The notes beneath the pieces were generated by a model, which was not told where the DNA came from, did no database searches, and saw nothing but the letters and a program-made list of their open reading frames with translations. Shown piece after piece: positions 25,303 through 33,001 of a stretch of DNA of 38,741 nucleotides; positions within the stretch are counted from its first letter, which is position 1, and each line of letters starts with the position of its first letter. Location of the stretch: positions 1 to 38,741 of IMG/VR virus record IMGVR_UViG_3300022602_003843, one strand, 5' to 3'. A program made the translations under genes and the position numbers. This DNA is from a virus.

Positions 25303-25928
25303 CAATAGAAGGGTAGCACGGCTACCCACCTCCCGTTTTCACCAACAACTGGCGTGACCTCATGATACATATCATAAGGAAATACTATTAAATCTCCTTG
25401 TGACGCCCACTCATTAATGTGGATATCATCTGACGACATGTCATAGAATACTGTGCCACCTTCTGTGTAATCTTTACCAAATTGATTTAGATGCAGTATC
25501 AATCCAACGAATTGAGGATCGTAATCATGTTTATGACGCCGAAAGTAGTTGCAATTCCTATAGTGCAAAAGCTCTAGGTGATACCTACCTTTTGCATGAT
25601 AGTTGATAGCATGTGAATTTAAAAATCTCAGATTATCGATGCAGTCACGCATTTGCACATATAGGTTTATGATGTTAGGTACAGGCAATCGCAAAGGTTC
25701 GGCGAGCCTATAATAATCTACGCTACTATCCTGTGTCCAACGCGATTTAAAATTATCAATTTTCCAGTGTGGTGTTTCAAAGTTTGGCAATGATAATTGT
25801 TGAGCTTCGACTATGATATCGTAGCAGATATCTGCAGGCATAAAATCTTTGATAACTGCTATGTCTCCTTGAGATACCAGTTCATAAACTGGATTAGATT
25901 GCCAGTTATCTAGCGTTTTTACTTTCAT
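25302..25928 (-). CDS. 2OG/Fe(II) oxygenase
   Basis: 208 aa. YFRRHKHDYDPQFVGLILHL carries the His/Asp ligands, EGGTVFYD the next strand, and QGDLIVFPYDMYHEVTPV the distal His; GRWVAVLPFY at the very C-terminus gives the 2OG-binding Arg. This pattern (GTVFYD, GDLIVFP, H-V-TPV) is the prolyl-4-hydroxylase-like type common in marine phages. Overlaps 1 nt downstream, 4 nt upstream. Confidence 0.87.
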   Translation of the reverse strand: MKVKTLDNWQSNPVYELVSQGDIAVIKDFMPADICYDIIVEAQQLSLPNFETPHWKIDNFKSRWTQDSSVDYYRLAEPLRLPVPNIINLYVQMRDCIDNLRFLNSHAINYHAKGRYHLELLHYRNCNYFRRHKHDYDPQFVGLILHLNQFGKDYTEGGTVFYDMSSDDIHINEWASQGDLIVFPYDMYHEVTPVVGENGRWVAVLPFY

Positions 25929-26584
25929 GCCAACTCTCTTAGCACGTAATCGTTATATTTAAGTAAGCTTCGCTGTACTAGTTCTCGATGAGCGCTTATA
26001 TCTACCTTACCTAAAATAAAACCTACAATTCTATGGTTATCATTGTGGTTTATATCTACACCATGGGGTTGCTGATAGTTTCTAATCAGGAAAAAATCGG
26101 TGGTATCTGGTATGGTAACATAATGTTTAGGCTGATCTATCTCTTGCTTGTATTCTGGATCGTAGTGCTTGCAAAAATAAAATGTATCACGGCTTCCGCT
26201 GAGTATGATACGATAGCCGATTGGCTCGTTTTCCAAGTGGTGCTGTTTCAGCTCTTTAGTGATAGCTTTATGATGCGCAAATGGTGGAATTTCATAATTA
26301 TCATCCACATGTACAGCCACTTTGGTGTGCGCTCTAGCTAGTCGCACATAAGTGAGATATTCAAAAGGAAGATGCATGTTAATGTGGTCAACCAAAGGAC
26401 CGAAATTAACAGCATTGGGATTCCACGATTCTGGATGGCCCAATGGTTTGGTATAATCTTTGTTGCCGAGCAGCACTTGCTCGTCCCACCAAACGTATCT
26501 TTCACCGCCGTTGAATGCAGACAATAGAACTTCTTTGTTTGGAATAGGCGGAATATCTAGCGGAGTAAACAACACATCTTTCAT
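25925..26584 (-). CDS. 2OG oxygenase, Asp/Asn-hydroxylase-like
   Basis: 219 aa. RLARAHTKVAVHVDD gives His-x-Asp, GYRIILSGSRDTFYF the following strands, and FLIRNYQQPHGVD with HRIVGFIL the distal His and Arg. Overlaps by 4 nt on both sides. Confidence 0.8.
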   Translation of the reverse strand: MKDVLFTPLDIPPIPNKEVLLSAFNGGERYVWWDEQVLLGNKDYTKPLGHPESWNPNAVNFGPLVDHINMHLPFEYLTYVRLARAHTKVAVHVDDNYEIPPFAHHKAITKELKQHHLENEPIGYRIILSGSRDTFYFCKHYDPEYKQEIDQPKHYVTIPDTTDFFLIRNYQQPHGVDINHNDNHRIVGFILGKVDISAHRELVQRSLLKYNDYVLRELA

Positions 26585-27066
26585 TTAAACCTACCCTGAA
26601 ATCGCAAGTTCTTAATCTCAATACCTGGATTATCAATTATAAATCGCACGCCGGCAGTGATGTTGTCTAAGTCAAATTCTCTGATATCATTTGGTTCAAT
26701 TAGGCTAATACGACAAGCATGTGGAAGATTTTGTAAATGTTCGACTGCTGAATGTAAGGCGCTTTTTTCAATCGGATATTTTTCGTATACCACTGACCAC
26801 TTACTGCTGTATGCTGCGTCGGTTCCGATGTTAATGAACAACTTATCTTGGTCTTTGAATGCATCAAACAGCGCTAGCATCAATTCTGTTTGTTGAAACT
26901 TTTTACCGTGTGCACAATTTATAAAAACATTGTGTTTTTCCATTTCGGCTACTATCTTATCGATGTTACATATGTCCCAACCATTGCTACGAGACATCCC
27001 TATAGCTCCGGGAAATGATTGATAAAGATGTTTACCAATTCGCGCAGTGTGTCCAGTTATTATCAT
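26581..27066 (-). CDS. Short SDR-family oxidoreductase
   Basis: 161 aa. ITGHTARIG (nucleotide-binding turn), SRSNGWDI, FINCAH (NNAG position, second Asn replaced by Cys), FINIGT (Thr at the Ser position) and YPIEK (Tyr-x3-Lys). It is closely related to the two SDRs of the plus-strand half (shared SRSNGWD and TGHT-x-R-IG blocks), which links the two halves of the island. ATG 27066 is chosen because it gives the 4-nt ATGA overlap with the gene upstream; a longer frame to 27084 exists. Confidence 0.75.
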   Translation of the reverse strand: MIITGHTARIGKHLYQSFPGAIGMSRSNGWDICNIDKIVAEMEKHNVFINCAHGKKFQQTELMLALFDAFKDQDKLFINIGTDAAYSSKWSVVYEKYPIEKSALHSAVEHLQNLPHACRISLIEPNDIREFDLDNITAGVRFIIDNPGIEIKNLRFQGRFK

Positions 27067-27635
27067 CTTTTGCCTAGCACGCATGCTACTAAATGTATTC
27101 GTTCAGTTTTTCCTGCATTCACTGCAGTATGATGCTTTGTTGTATCAACAAAATATGCACTACCGTCAGCCTTTAGATGGTTTGATGTTTCTTCGATCAA
27201 CAGGAATGAACCATCGTTTGTGATTATGGGTACGTGTAGTCGAGGTTCTCCGTCTGTGTGCCAACTCATTACTGTTTTTGGTCGTAATCTCATCAGCCTA
27301 ACTCTACCAAGAATGTAACTATTGGATAAAGTAGAGATGACCTGATTGAAAATTGTATTCCTGAATTCTTTAACTACGTGGACAAACTGCAACTCTGTTT
27401 TGATAACTTGTTTGCGTTTAAGTTGACCATTTTCATCATATGGATCGGGACCCCATGCAAATACCAAACTACCTACGCTATCGTACCACGCTTGCTCGCT
27501 AGATGGATCTAAGCTATGAGTTAAACCTATTTGGTTATGATCGCTGTGCCATTGGCATAATTGTAGTACTTCATCGAGGCCTTGTATAAGCTCCTCAGTG
27601 TTAAACTTGGCATCGAGCACTTGGATATATGACAT
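27063..27635 (-). CDS. Aspartyl/asparaginyl beta-hydroxylase-like oxygenase, first gene of the minus-strand operon
   Basis: 190 aa. RVRLMRLRPKTVMSWHTD with His126 and Asp128, RLHVPIITND, ADGSAYFVDTTKHHTAVN with the distal His, and ERIHLVACVL with Arg: a clean AspH-type site, very similar to the gene at 21266. It has the best ribosome site of the chain (AAGGAGAG), as expected for the first gene. A weak promoter (TTTCAA, 17 nt, TATATA) lies upstream on the minus strand. Confidence 0.86.
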   Translation of the reverse strand: MSYIQVLDAKFNTEELIQGLDEVLQLCQWHSDHNQIGLTHSLDPSSEQAWYDSVGSLVFAWGPDPYDENGQLKRKQVIKTELQFVHVVKEFRNTIFNQVISTLSNSYILGRVRLMRLRPKTVMSWHTDGEPRLHVPIITNDGSFLLIEETSNHLKADGSAYFVDTTKHHTAVNAGKTERIHLVACVLGKR

Positions 27636-27692
27636 GATCTCTCCTTATTGACTATATAGCCAAGTCTCGAGATTTTTGAAATACCAGTAAGG

Positions 27693-27700
27693 TATAAATA
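27693..27700 (+). promoter_or_regulatory. T4-type late promoter TATAAATA for the tube gene
   Basis: Perfect octamer 25 nt before the ATG at 27726, followed by AAGGAG at 27712-27717. It starts late transcription right at the edge of the island. Confidence 0.75.
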
Positions 27701-27725
27701 CTCTGCAAGATAAGGAGACTAATAC

Positions 27726-28319
27726 ATGGCTTTCCAACCGACACTGAGCAAGTTTGGCGTGCCGATAGTACCGGGAGCTAGTGGTACTGGCATCCTCATG
27801 CCCAAGCTGAAATATCGCTTTAGGGTAAGCATGCAGAGCTTCGGACCGGCTGGTGCAGCCATAGAGCTGACACGCCAAGTAGCTACTGCTGGCCGCCCAC
27901 AGATACAGCACAATAGCACAGCTATACACAGCTATAACAATGTGATGTATCTACCACAAAAACCAGAATGGCAGAGCGTTGAAATAACAGTACGCGACGA
28001 TGTTAACAGCAGCGTTAGCACCCTGGTAGCTTACCAATTACAAAAGCAGATGAATCACTTTGATCAGACTAGCTTCCTTGCTGGTATAAACTACAAATTT
28101 ACCACCTTCATTCAAACCCTAGATGGTAGTAATGATGGCGTTCTTGAGAATTGGTATCTAGAAGGTTGTTATCTTGAGACAGTTGCGTACGATCAGTTTG
28201 ATTACAGCAACAGCGAGTCAATGATGATCACCTTGACAATACGTTATGATAACGCAACACAAGATCAGTTTATCATGACTCCAGCTCCGCAACCAACTGG
28301 ATTTGGTGTACAAGTATAA
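27726..28319 (+). CDS. gp19: Tail tube protein gp19
   Basis: 197 aa, forms the inner tube of the contractile tail. The pattern YRFRVSMQSFGP, RPQIQHNSTAIHSYNNVMYL, WQSVEITVRDDVNSSV and YLETVAYDQFDYSNSESMMITLTIRYDNA is classic T4-type gp19. It has its own late promoter and RBS and is followed by a terminator. In T4 it directly follows gp18; here about 20 kb lie between. Confidence 0.93.
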   Translation: MAFQPTLSKFGVPIVPGASGTGILMPKLKYRFRVSMQSFGPAGAAIELTRQVATAGRPQIQHNSTAIHSYNNVMYLPQKPEWQSVEITVRDDVNSSVSTLVAYQLQKQMNHFDQTSFLAGINYKFTTFIQTLDGSNDGVLENWYLEGCYLETVAYDQFDYSNSESMMITLTIRYDNATQDQFIMTPAPQPTGFGVQV

Positions 28320-28346
28320 TACTTTTTATACTGATTTACTGCAGAC

Positions 28347-28370
28347 AGCCGCCTTAACTGGCGGCTTTTT
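28347..28370 (+). terminator. Intrinsic terminator after the tube gene
   Basis: Stem AGCCGCC / GGCGGCT, 6-nt loop, then TTTTT. Located 27 nt after the tube stop. Confidence 0.88.
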
Positions 28371-28376
28371 GCTTGG

Positions 28377-28384
28377 CTAAATAT
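28377..28384 (+). promoter_or_regulatory. Late-promoter-like motif CTAAATAT
   Basis: Ends 4 nt before the ATG at 28389, just after the terminator. Same octamer and distance type as at 786 and 7543, implying a leaderless or near-leaderless late mRNA. Confidence 0.45.
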
Positions 28385-28388
28385 CTGC

Positions 28389-30137
28389 ATGACTACTATA
28401 TTACGACAGAAACCGTATGCTTCTTGGTTTTTCGGGACTCAGAATCCCGGACAAACCATGTATGCGATACCTCGCTACAAGTACATGTATTATGCCAATT
28501 TTCAGGCAAATGCACAAGCAATGAGCATGTATCCCGACCTTTTTCTACTAGGGGGTCTAGGTGGTGTTAGTTTCAAAATTAAGTCCATAGATAGGCCTAA
28601 CATTGATTTACAACAGCGAGAGTTAAATCAATACAATCATAAAAGATATGCTTATGTAAAAACAGAATACAAACCTGTAACCATATCCATTTATGATACC
28701 ATTGACAATAAACCTCTAGACCTTTGGGTAGAATATTTCACATATTATTTCGGTGATGCGCGATACAAAAGTTCTGCTACTATGCAATCTAATCCAACCG
28801 ATCCGACATTTGATGATAGCACCGGATGGGGATTACGGCCTATGGCAGAACAGGTCAATTTCTTTACTAGTGTTGATTTATATGCCTTTGGTGGAAAAAA
28901 AGAATATACCAAGGTCAGTTATCTAAATCCCAAGATATCTGCTGTAGATTGGGGTAATAATGACAGTTCTTCTAGTGACATGGAAGAATTGAGAATGACT
29001 TTAAGCTATGAAACTATTCAATATGATAGTGGTACTATAACACCGCAAATGGCTTTTCAATTTGGTTTTGATATCGGTAAAACTACTCTAGAACCTCCAG
29101 TAAGCCCTGCATTGATTAATAGCGTAAAATTAGGAACAGGACCACATCAATATAGTAATCATCCAGATTCTAATAACAGCACTATATCAACTGATATAAC
29201 CAAACCTAGTGCAAGTGTTCTATCTAATTTTGGTATGAGTGGAACCAGTTATGCAGCATTATTAGGGGCAGGCTCTCCACCCGATCAGGGATATACTCAG
29301 AGCGGATCGCCACTAACAACCCAGCAAATCCTCGGTAACCAATATCAATATTCGACAGGAGTTGGTGCAGACGATTATGCTTACAATCAGGAAGGTGTTG
29401 GTGGAGAATATAGCAACATACCAGTGCCAGATAACTATGGCTTAGGTGGTTATCCAGACGGTCAATTACCATTATCAAATCAGTTTTTACCATCTAATTC
29501 TATTGATGTGTTCGTATCAACTAATGGTGTTGGTGTATATGCATCGCTTGGTGCATTTGGAAGCTTTAATTTTGGATCAGGGCAGGTACAATCTACCTAT
29601 GGCGGCAGTTATACTAGATCGACTGATCCTATCACGGGAGAAACAAGCTATCGCCCAGGGACACCTGAGAATTTACAATTTGCAAGTGCACTGCCTCCTA
29701 GATATCCGGGGCAGCGCGGCCCGGCTGTAAAGTATAATAACCTTACTCCTTATAATAGCCGCAATGGGTCTCGCCTTACGCAACTCGATCAGCTGCAAAG
29801 AGCGCGTAGACGTGTGCAATCTGGCGGAATTGGTATTGAAGTTGAATTAGGACAACCAGAATATACAAACTACGGTATTCCAACCGGATATGAACAGTAC
29901 CCATATCAGCCTGGACCTGAATCTACCTTTGGCCCTGATCTAACTCTAAGTGCTGCACTATCTAATAATTACATAGGGGTTTCTGTGCAAACCAATAACA
30001 ACATAGGATTCGGCGGAGTTGATTACAATAATGCTGGTAACTTCTTACCTTTAGATGACCCGTATGTCTATGGGGGCAATACCAGTGATAACGAGCCGCC
30101 GCAGGTAGTATTACCTTATAGTAACAACGACGAGTAG
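28389..30137 (+). CDS. Tail-tube-fold virion protein, possible tube initiator
   Basis: 582 aa. Residues about 60-240 have a tube-type beta core: SIDRPNIDLQQRELNQYNHK, VTISIYDTIDNKPLDLWVEY, FTYYFGDARY, FFTSVDLYAFGG, LNPKISAVDWG and MEELRMTLSYETIQY. This resembles gp19/gp48/gp54-type tube or tube-initiator proteins of marine T4-like phages. Residues about 250-582 are Gly/Ser/Asn/Tyr-rich and low in complexity, so probably extended or exposed. It may link tube to baseplate. The specific role is inference; a virion role is likely from position, late motif and composition. Confidence 0.65.
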   Translation: MTTILRQKPYASWFFGTQNPGQTMYAIPRYKYMYYANFQANAQAMSMYPDLFLLGGLGGVSFKIKSIDRPNIDLQQRELNQYNHKRYAYVKTEYKPVTISIYDTIDNKPLDLWVEYFTYYFGDARYKSSATMQSNPTDPTFDDSTGWGLRPMAEQVNFFTSVDLYAFGGKKEYTKVSYLNPKISAVDWGNNDSSSSDMEELRMTLSYETIQYDSGTITPQMAFQFGFDIGKTTLEPPVSPALINSVKLGTGPHQYSNHPDSNNSTISTDITKPSASVLSNFGMSGTSYAALLGAGSPPDQGYTQSGSPLTTQQILGNQYQYSTGVGADDYAYNQEGVGGEYSNIPVPDNYGLGGYPDGQLPLSNQFLPSNSIDVFVSTNGVGVYASLGAFGSFNFGSGQVQSTYGGSYTRSTDPITGETSYRPGTPENLQFASALPPRYPGQRGPAVKYNNLTPYNSRNGSRLTQLDQLQRARRRVQSGGIGIEVELGQPEYTNYGIPTGYEQYPYQPGPESTFGPDLTLSAALSNNYIGVSVQTNNNIGFGGVDYNNAGNFLPLDDPYVYGGNTSDNEPPQVVLPYSNNDE

Positions 30138-30145
30138 GATGCATT

Positions 30146-30622
30146 ATGAGCGGTAATCGTGACATTATTCAAAACAACATTCGAAAGCAGCTAGCGTTAC
30201 AATCCGGGCAGATAAAAGGTACTAATCAGGGAGGTAACTGGCAGTGGGCTAATTCAGCTGGCGTACCTTTAAGCAGCAGCAATGATTATAGTAACTATGC
30301 TCTATCTCAAGCACCTGCTCGGTATGTAACGAGCATGAGCACTAACACTTATCAGCTGGCTAAAGGTATGTTTGGAGGTCCAAATGTTCCACCTGAATTG
30401 ATAGAAGTCTTAGCTAACATGGCAACATACTATGCTAGCCAAACTGGACAACCTGTGACTAATCTATTTAAGAAAGGCATCTTGTTAAACGATTTTCTTT
30501 CTACTATCAATGGCATTAGATTGCCTACTAGTCAATTGGGATATGTAGGAATCAATCCTGCACCTACTTGGAGTAAAAATCCAACGCTTGGTCCTACTAT
30601 TGAAGCAGCACTGACATCATGA
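30146..30622 (+). CDS. Unknown virion-type protein
   Basis: 158 aa. Low-complexity N-terminus (Gly, Asn, Ser) and a helical middle (PPELIEVLANMATYYASQ), then LLNDFLSTINGIRLPTSQLGY. Follows the tube-fold gene after 8 nt, which suggests a tail or baseplate-related part. Its stop overlaps the next radical SAM gene by 4 nt, so the accessory pair is translated from the same late message. Family not recognised. Confidence 0.6.
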   Translation: MSGNRDIIQNNIRKQLALQSGQIKGTNQGGNWQWANSAGVPLSSSNDYSNYALSQAPARYVTSMSTNTYQLAKGMFGGPNVPPELIEVLANMATYYASQTGQPVTNLFKKGILLNDFLSTINGIRLPTSQLGYVGINPAPTWSKNPTLGPTIEAALTS

Positions 30623-31752
30623 ATGACCAAGTATTCTGCGCGTGGCCTTGGTTCCATCAAAGAATTGCACCAAATGGTATAGCTACACCGTGCTGTGCAT
30701 GGGCAGGCGATAAACCAAAATATAATCATAACACATTCTTGCACAGCGACTTCATGGAAAACTTGCGTCGCGAGTTTGCTACTGGTAAACCGGCAACTGA
30801 TTCATGTAATCAATGTTTGTATCATGAAAAATTAGGAAAATATAGCCAGCGTTTAATTTCATTCAATCTGGCTAGAGAATTAGACGTTGATTTATCTCAA
30901 CCAGCTAAATTACGTAGCCAAGAAGTAAATCTAAGCAATGTGTGTAATCTAAAATGTAGAACTTGTTCTCCTGATCGTTCAACAAAATGGAATGCAGATG
31001 CAGAAGCAGCTGGATACATTAAACGCGGATTAGTAGAGTCTAATTGGGATCTTGATAACTGTGTTGATGATATAAAAATTATTATGTTTCTTGGCGGAGA
31101 ACCGCTGATGCATCAAGATCAAATAATAGATAATCTTAAAAAAATACAAGATAGAGGAAAGTTACACGAATTAACATTGTATTTTACTACAAATGCTACA
31201 TTACGTATCAACGACGAATTGCTCGAATTATTGTTGAAAACTAAACTTACTCAGATACTATGTAGCATTGATGCTTACGGTGAGCTAAATGATTACATTA
31301 GATCTGATAGTAAATGGTCAGAAATTGAAGATAATATGCGATTCCTGTGCCAGATAAGGGACAAATTTAATAATTTTGTTGTAAGAGTAAATTCTGTAAT
31401 CAGTGTTTTTAATGCCGAACGATATTATGAGTTGGTGCAATGGTGCATAGATATGAAGTTGCACTGTGATTGTTCGCCGTGTTCATGGCCAAAGATACAC
31501 GATGCAAGAAATCTACCATCTGAATACAAAGAGCGCATAATAAATAATTATGCAATTATTAGAGAAACTATACCAGTCGATCGTACTAAACCTATAGATC
31601 TAGTGATACAGCATTTAAAAAATGAAGCATTGTTAGATCAATCGACATGGAAAAACAATTTCATCAAACATAATTTTGCATTAGATGATAGAAGATCTGT
31701 TAGATTGCAAGATTATGTTAGTAGTTTATCGGAAATAGTAGGTGGAATGTGA
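30619..31752 (+). CDS. Radical SAM protein with N-terminal twitch-like Cys region
   Basis: 377 aa. C7AWPWF, NGIATPCC (C25, C26) and C63-NQ-C66 precede the radical SAM motif C109-x3-C113-x2-C116 (CNLKCRTC) and FLGGEPLM. Same architecture as the pair at 9659 and 10923, but shorter, and most similar to its own downstream partner (CNLKCRTC, GKxSQR, DxYGxLNDYIRS). Coupled by 4 nt to a virion-type gene, so probably expressed late. Confidence 0.9.
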   Translation: MNDQVFCAWPWFHQRIAPNGIATPCCAWAGDKPKYNHNTFLHSDFMENLRREFATGKPATDSCNQCLYHEKLGKYSQRLISFNLARELDVDLSQPAKLRSQEVNLSNVCNLKCRTCSPDRSTKWNADAEAAGYIKRGLVESNWDLDNCVDDIKIIMFLGGEPLMHQDQIIDNLKKIQDRGKLHELTLYFTTNATLRINDELLELLLKTKLTQILCSIDAYGELNDYIRSDSKWSEIEDNMRFLCQIRDKFNNFVVRVNSVISVFNAERYYELVQWCIDMKLHCDCSPCSWPKIHDARNLPSEYKERIINNYAIIRETIPVDRTKPIDLVIQHLKNEALLDQSTWKNNFIKHNFALDDRRSVRLQDYVSSLSEIVGGM

Positions 31753-31753
31753 T

Positions 31754-31834
31754 ATGACCAAGTACAGTCGACGACAGTTCGCATTACAGAATTCTAGCGT
31801 GGCTGCGACCATCGCCAATGCTCTTGGTGCTTGA
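31754..31834 (+). CDS. 26-residue ORF between two radical SAM genes
   Basis: Encodes MTKYSRRQF at the N-terminus and ends with ATIANALGA. An AGGTGG site lies 9 nt upstream, the start is 1 nt after the previous stop, and the stop shares its last base with the ATG of the next radical SAM gene (TGATG), so the ORF fits the translational coupling of the cluster exactly. It may be a precursor peptide of the flanking enzymes. Its N-terminus also resembles that of the head-completion gene at 33002 (MSKYSQGRF), so it could instead be a fragment of a duplicated gene start. Confidence 0.5.
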   Translation: MTKYSRRQFALQNSSVAATIANALGA

Positions 31835-32994
31835 TGCAACCATATTGCATATATCCGTGGTTCCATCAAAAGATAGAGGTTAATGGATCTAGAAGACCCT
31901 GCTGTTCATGGATCACCGAAGCGAACGATCATGCAGATAGTGACCAATTCGTGCAGGGCGAATTTATGCAGAATTTGCGTCATCGCATGAGCATGCATGA
32001 TATACCCACTGAATGCTCGCAGTGCGTGAAGAATGAATCCTATGGAAAATTCAGCCAGCGTATGCTAGGGTGGGCCAATGCTGCGCGATATGAAGTAGAT
32101 TTTACTAAACCTGTTAAGGCAATCAGCTATGAAATAGATATGTCTAACGTCTGTAATCTCAAATGCAGAACCTGCAATAGCTATAGATCAACTAAATGGG
32201 GTGCCGACGAGAAGGCATTAACTGGCAGACACCACGGCCTATTAGATAGTAACTGGCAAATGTTAGATGAGGATGCAGGTGATGCACGTGTCTTGGCATT
32301 CATGGGTGGAGAACCATTGATGCACCAGGATAGAATTATAGATGCACTGCTCAAGGTTGACCGTGCAGGTACTATTGGGCAATGCACTATAAGTTTTAGC
32401 ACTAATTGCAAATTAGATTTTGAACCACAACTACTTCAGTTGCTAATCAAAGCAGAATCTGTCAGTGTATCATGCAGCGTAGATGGGTACGGACAGTTGA
32501 ATGATTACATCCGAAGCGAATCAGATTGGGATAGAATAAGTGATCAAATTTTAAAATTTGATACTTTGAGCACAATGCACGACAATTTTTACTACAGTTT
32601 GCAACCAACCTATTCCGTATATAACTTCAATAAGCTTGGAGATCTGATTCGTTGGTCTGAGACACTGAGTAACCGTCCTAAGATTGATCTAATTTATCTA
32701 GTTCGACCGGAGATTATGAATGCTGCTATCTTACCTTTAGCAGCTAGGAATAGAACAATCGATGAATATACAAATCTTCGGGTAGAATTTCCTCGTCATA
32801 CTGAACTATTAGATAATTGTGTGCGATTCTTGCGCAATGAATTTGATGACGCTCTCACAGTAGATGATTTCAAATATTACAACGACAAATTGGATTTGCT
32901 GAGAACCACAAGACTAAGAGATGTCAATCTTGAACTTGATCGTATATTGCGTCAATTCAGGCACACTGCTGCGCTAACCGTGGATAATCAATAA
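31834..32994 (+). CDS. Radical SAM protein with N-terminal twitch-like Cys region (partner)
   Basis: 386 aa. C5IYPWF, NGSRRPCC (C23, C24), C61-SQ-C64, then the radical SAM motif C107-x3-C111-x2-C114 (CNLKCRTC) and FMGGEPLM. ATG 31834 overlaps the small ORF's stop by 1 nt; a TTG one codon earlier is also in frame. Paralogue of the gene at 30619; the pair looks like a recent tandem duplication, or a two-enzyme unit acting on one substrate. Confidence 0.9.
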   Translation: MQPYCIYPWFHQKIEVNGSRRPCCSWITEANDHADSDQFVQGEFMQNLRHRMSMHDIPTECSQCVKNESYGKFSQRMLGWANAARYEVDFTKPVKAISYEIDMSNVCNLKCRTCNSYRSTKWGADEKALTGRHHGLLDSNWQMLDEDAGDARVLAFMGGEPLMHQDRIIDALLKVDRAGTIGQCTISFSTNCKLDFEPQLLQLLIKAESVSVSCSVDGYGQLNDYIRSESDWDRISDQILKFDTLSTMHDNFYYSLQPTYSVYNFNKLGDLIRWSETLSNRPKIDLIYLVRPEIMNAAILPLAARNRTIDEYTNLRVEFPRHTELLDNCVRFLRNEFDDALTVDDFKYYNDKLDLLRTTRLRDVNLELDRILRQFRHTAALTVDNQ

Positions 32995-33001
32995 ATTTAC
33001 C

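Noticed and set aside
2642-27635. DNA base hypermodification pathway
   Set aside because: A dNMP kinase and several transferases are present, but there is no thymidylate-synthase-like hydroxymethylase, DNA glycosyltransferase or similar committing enzyme in the window. It cannot be excluded for the rest of the genome.
27640-27718. 9-bp inverted repeat TCTCCTTAT / ATAAGGAGA
   Set aside because: It is explained by two similar ribosome binding sites facing away from each other in a divergent gap.
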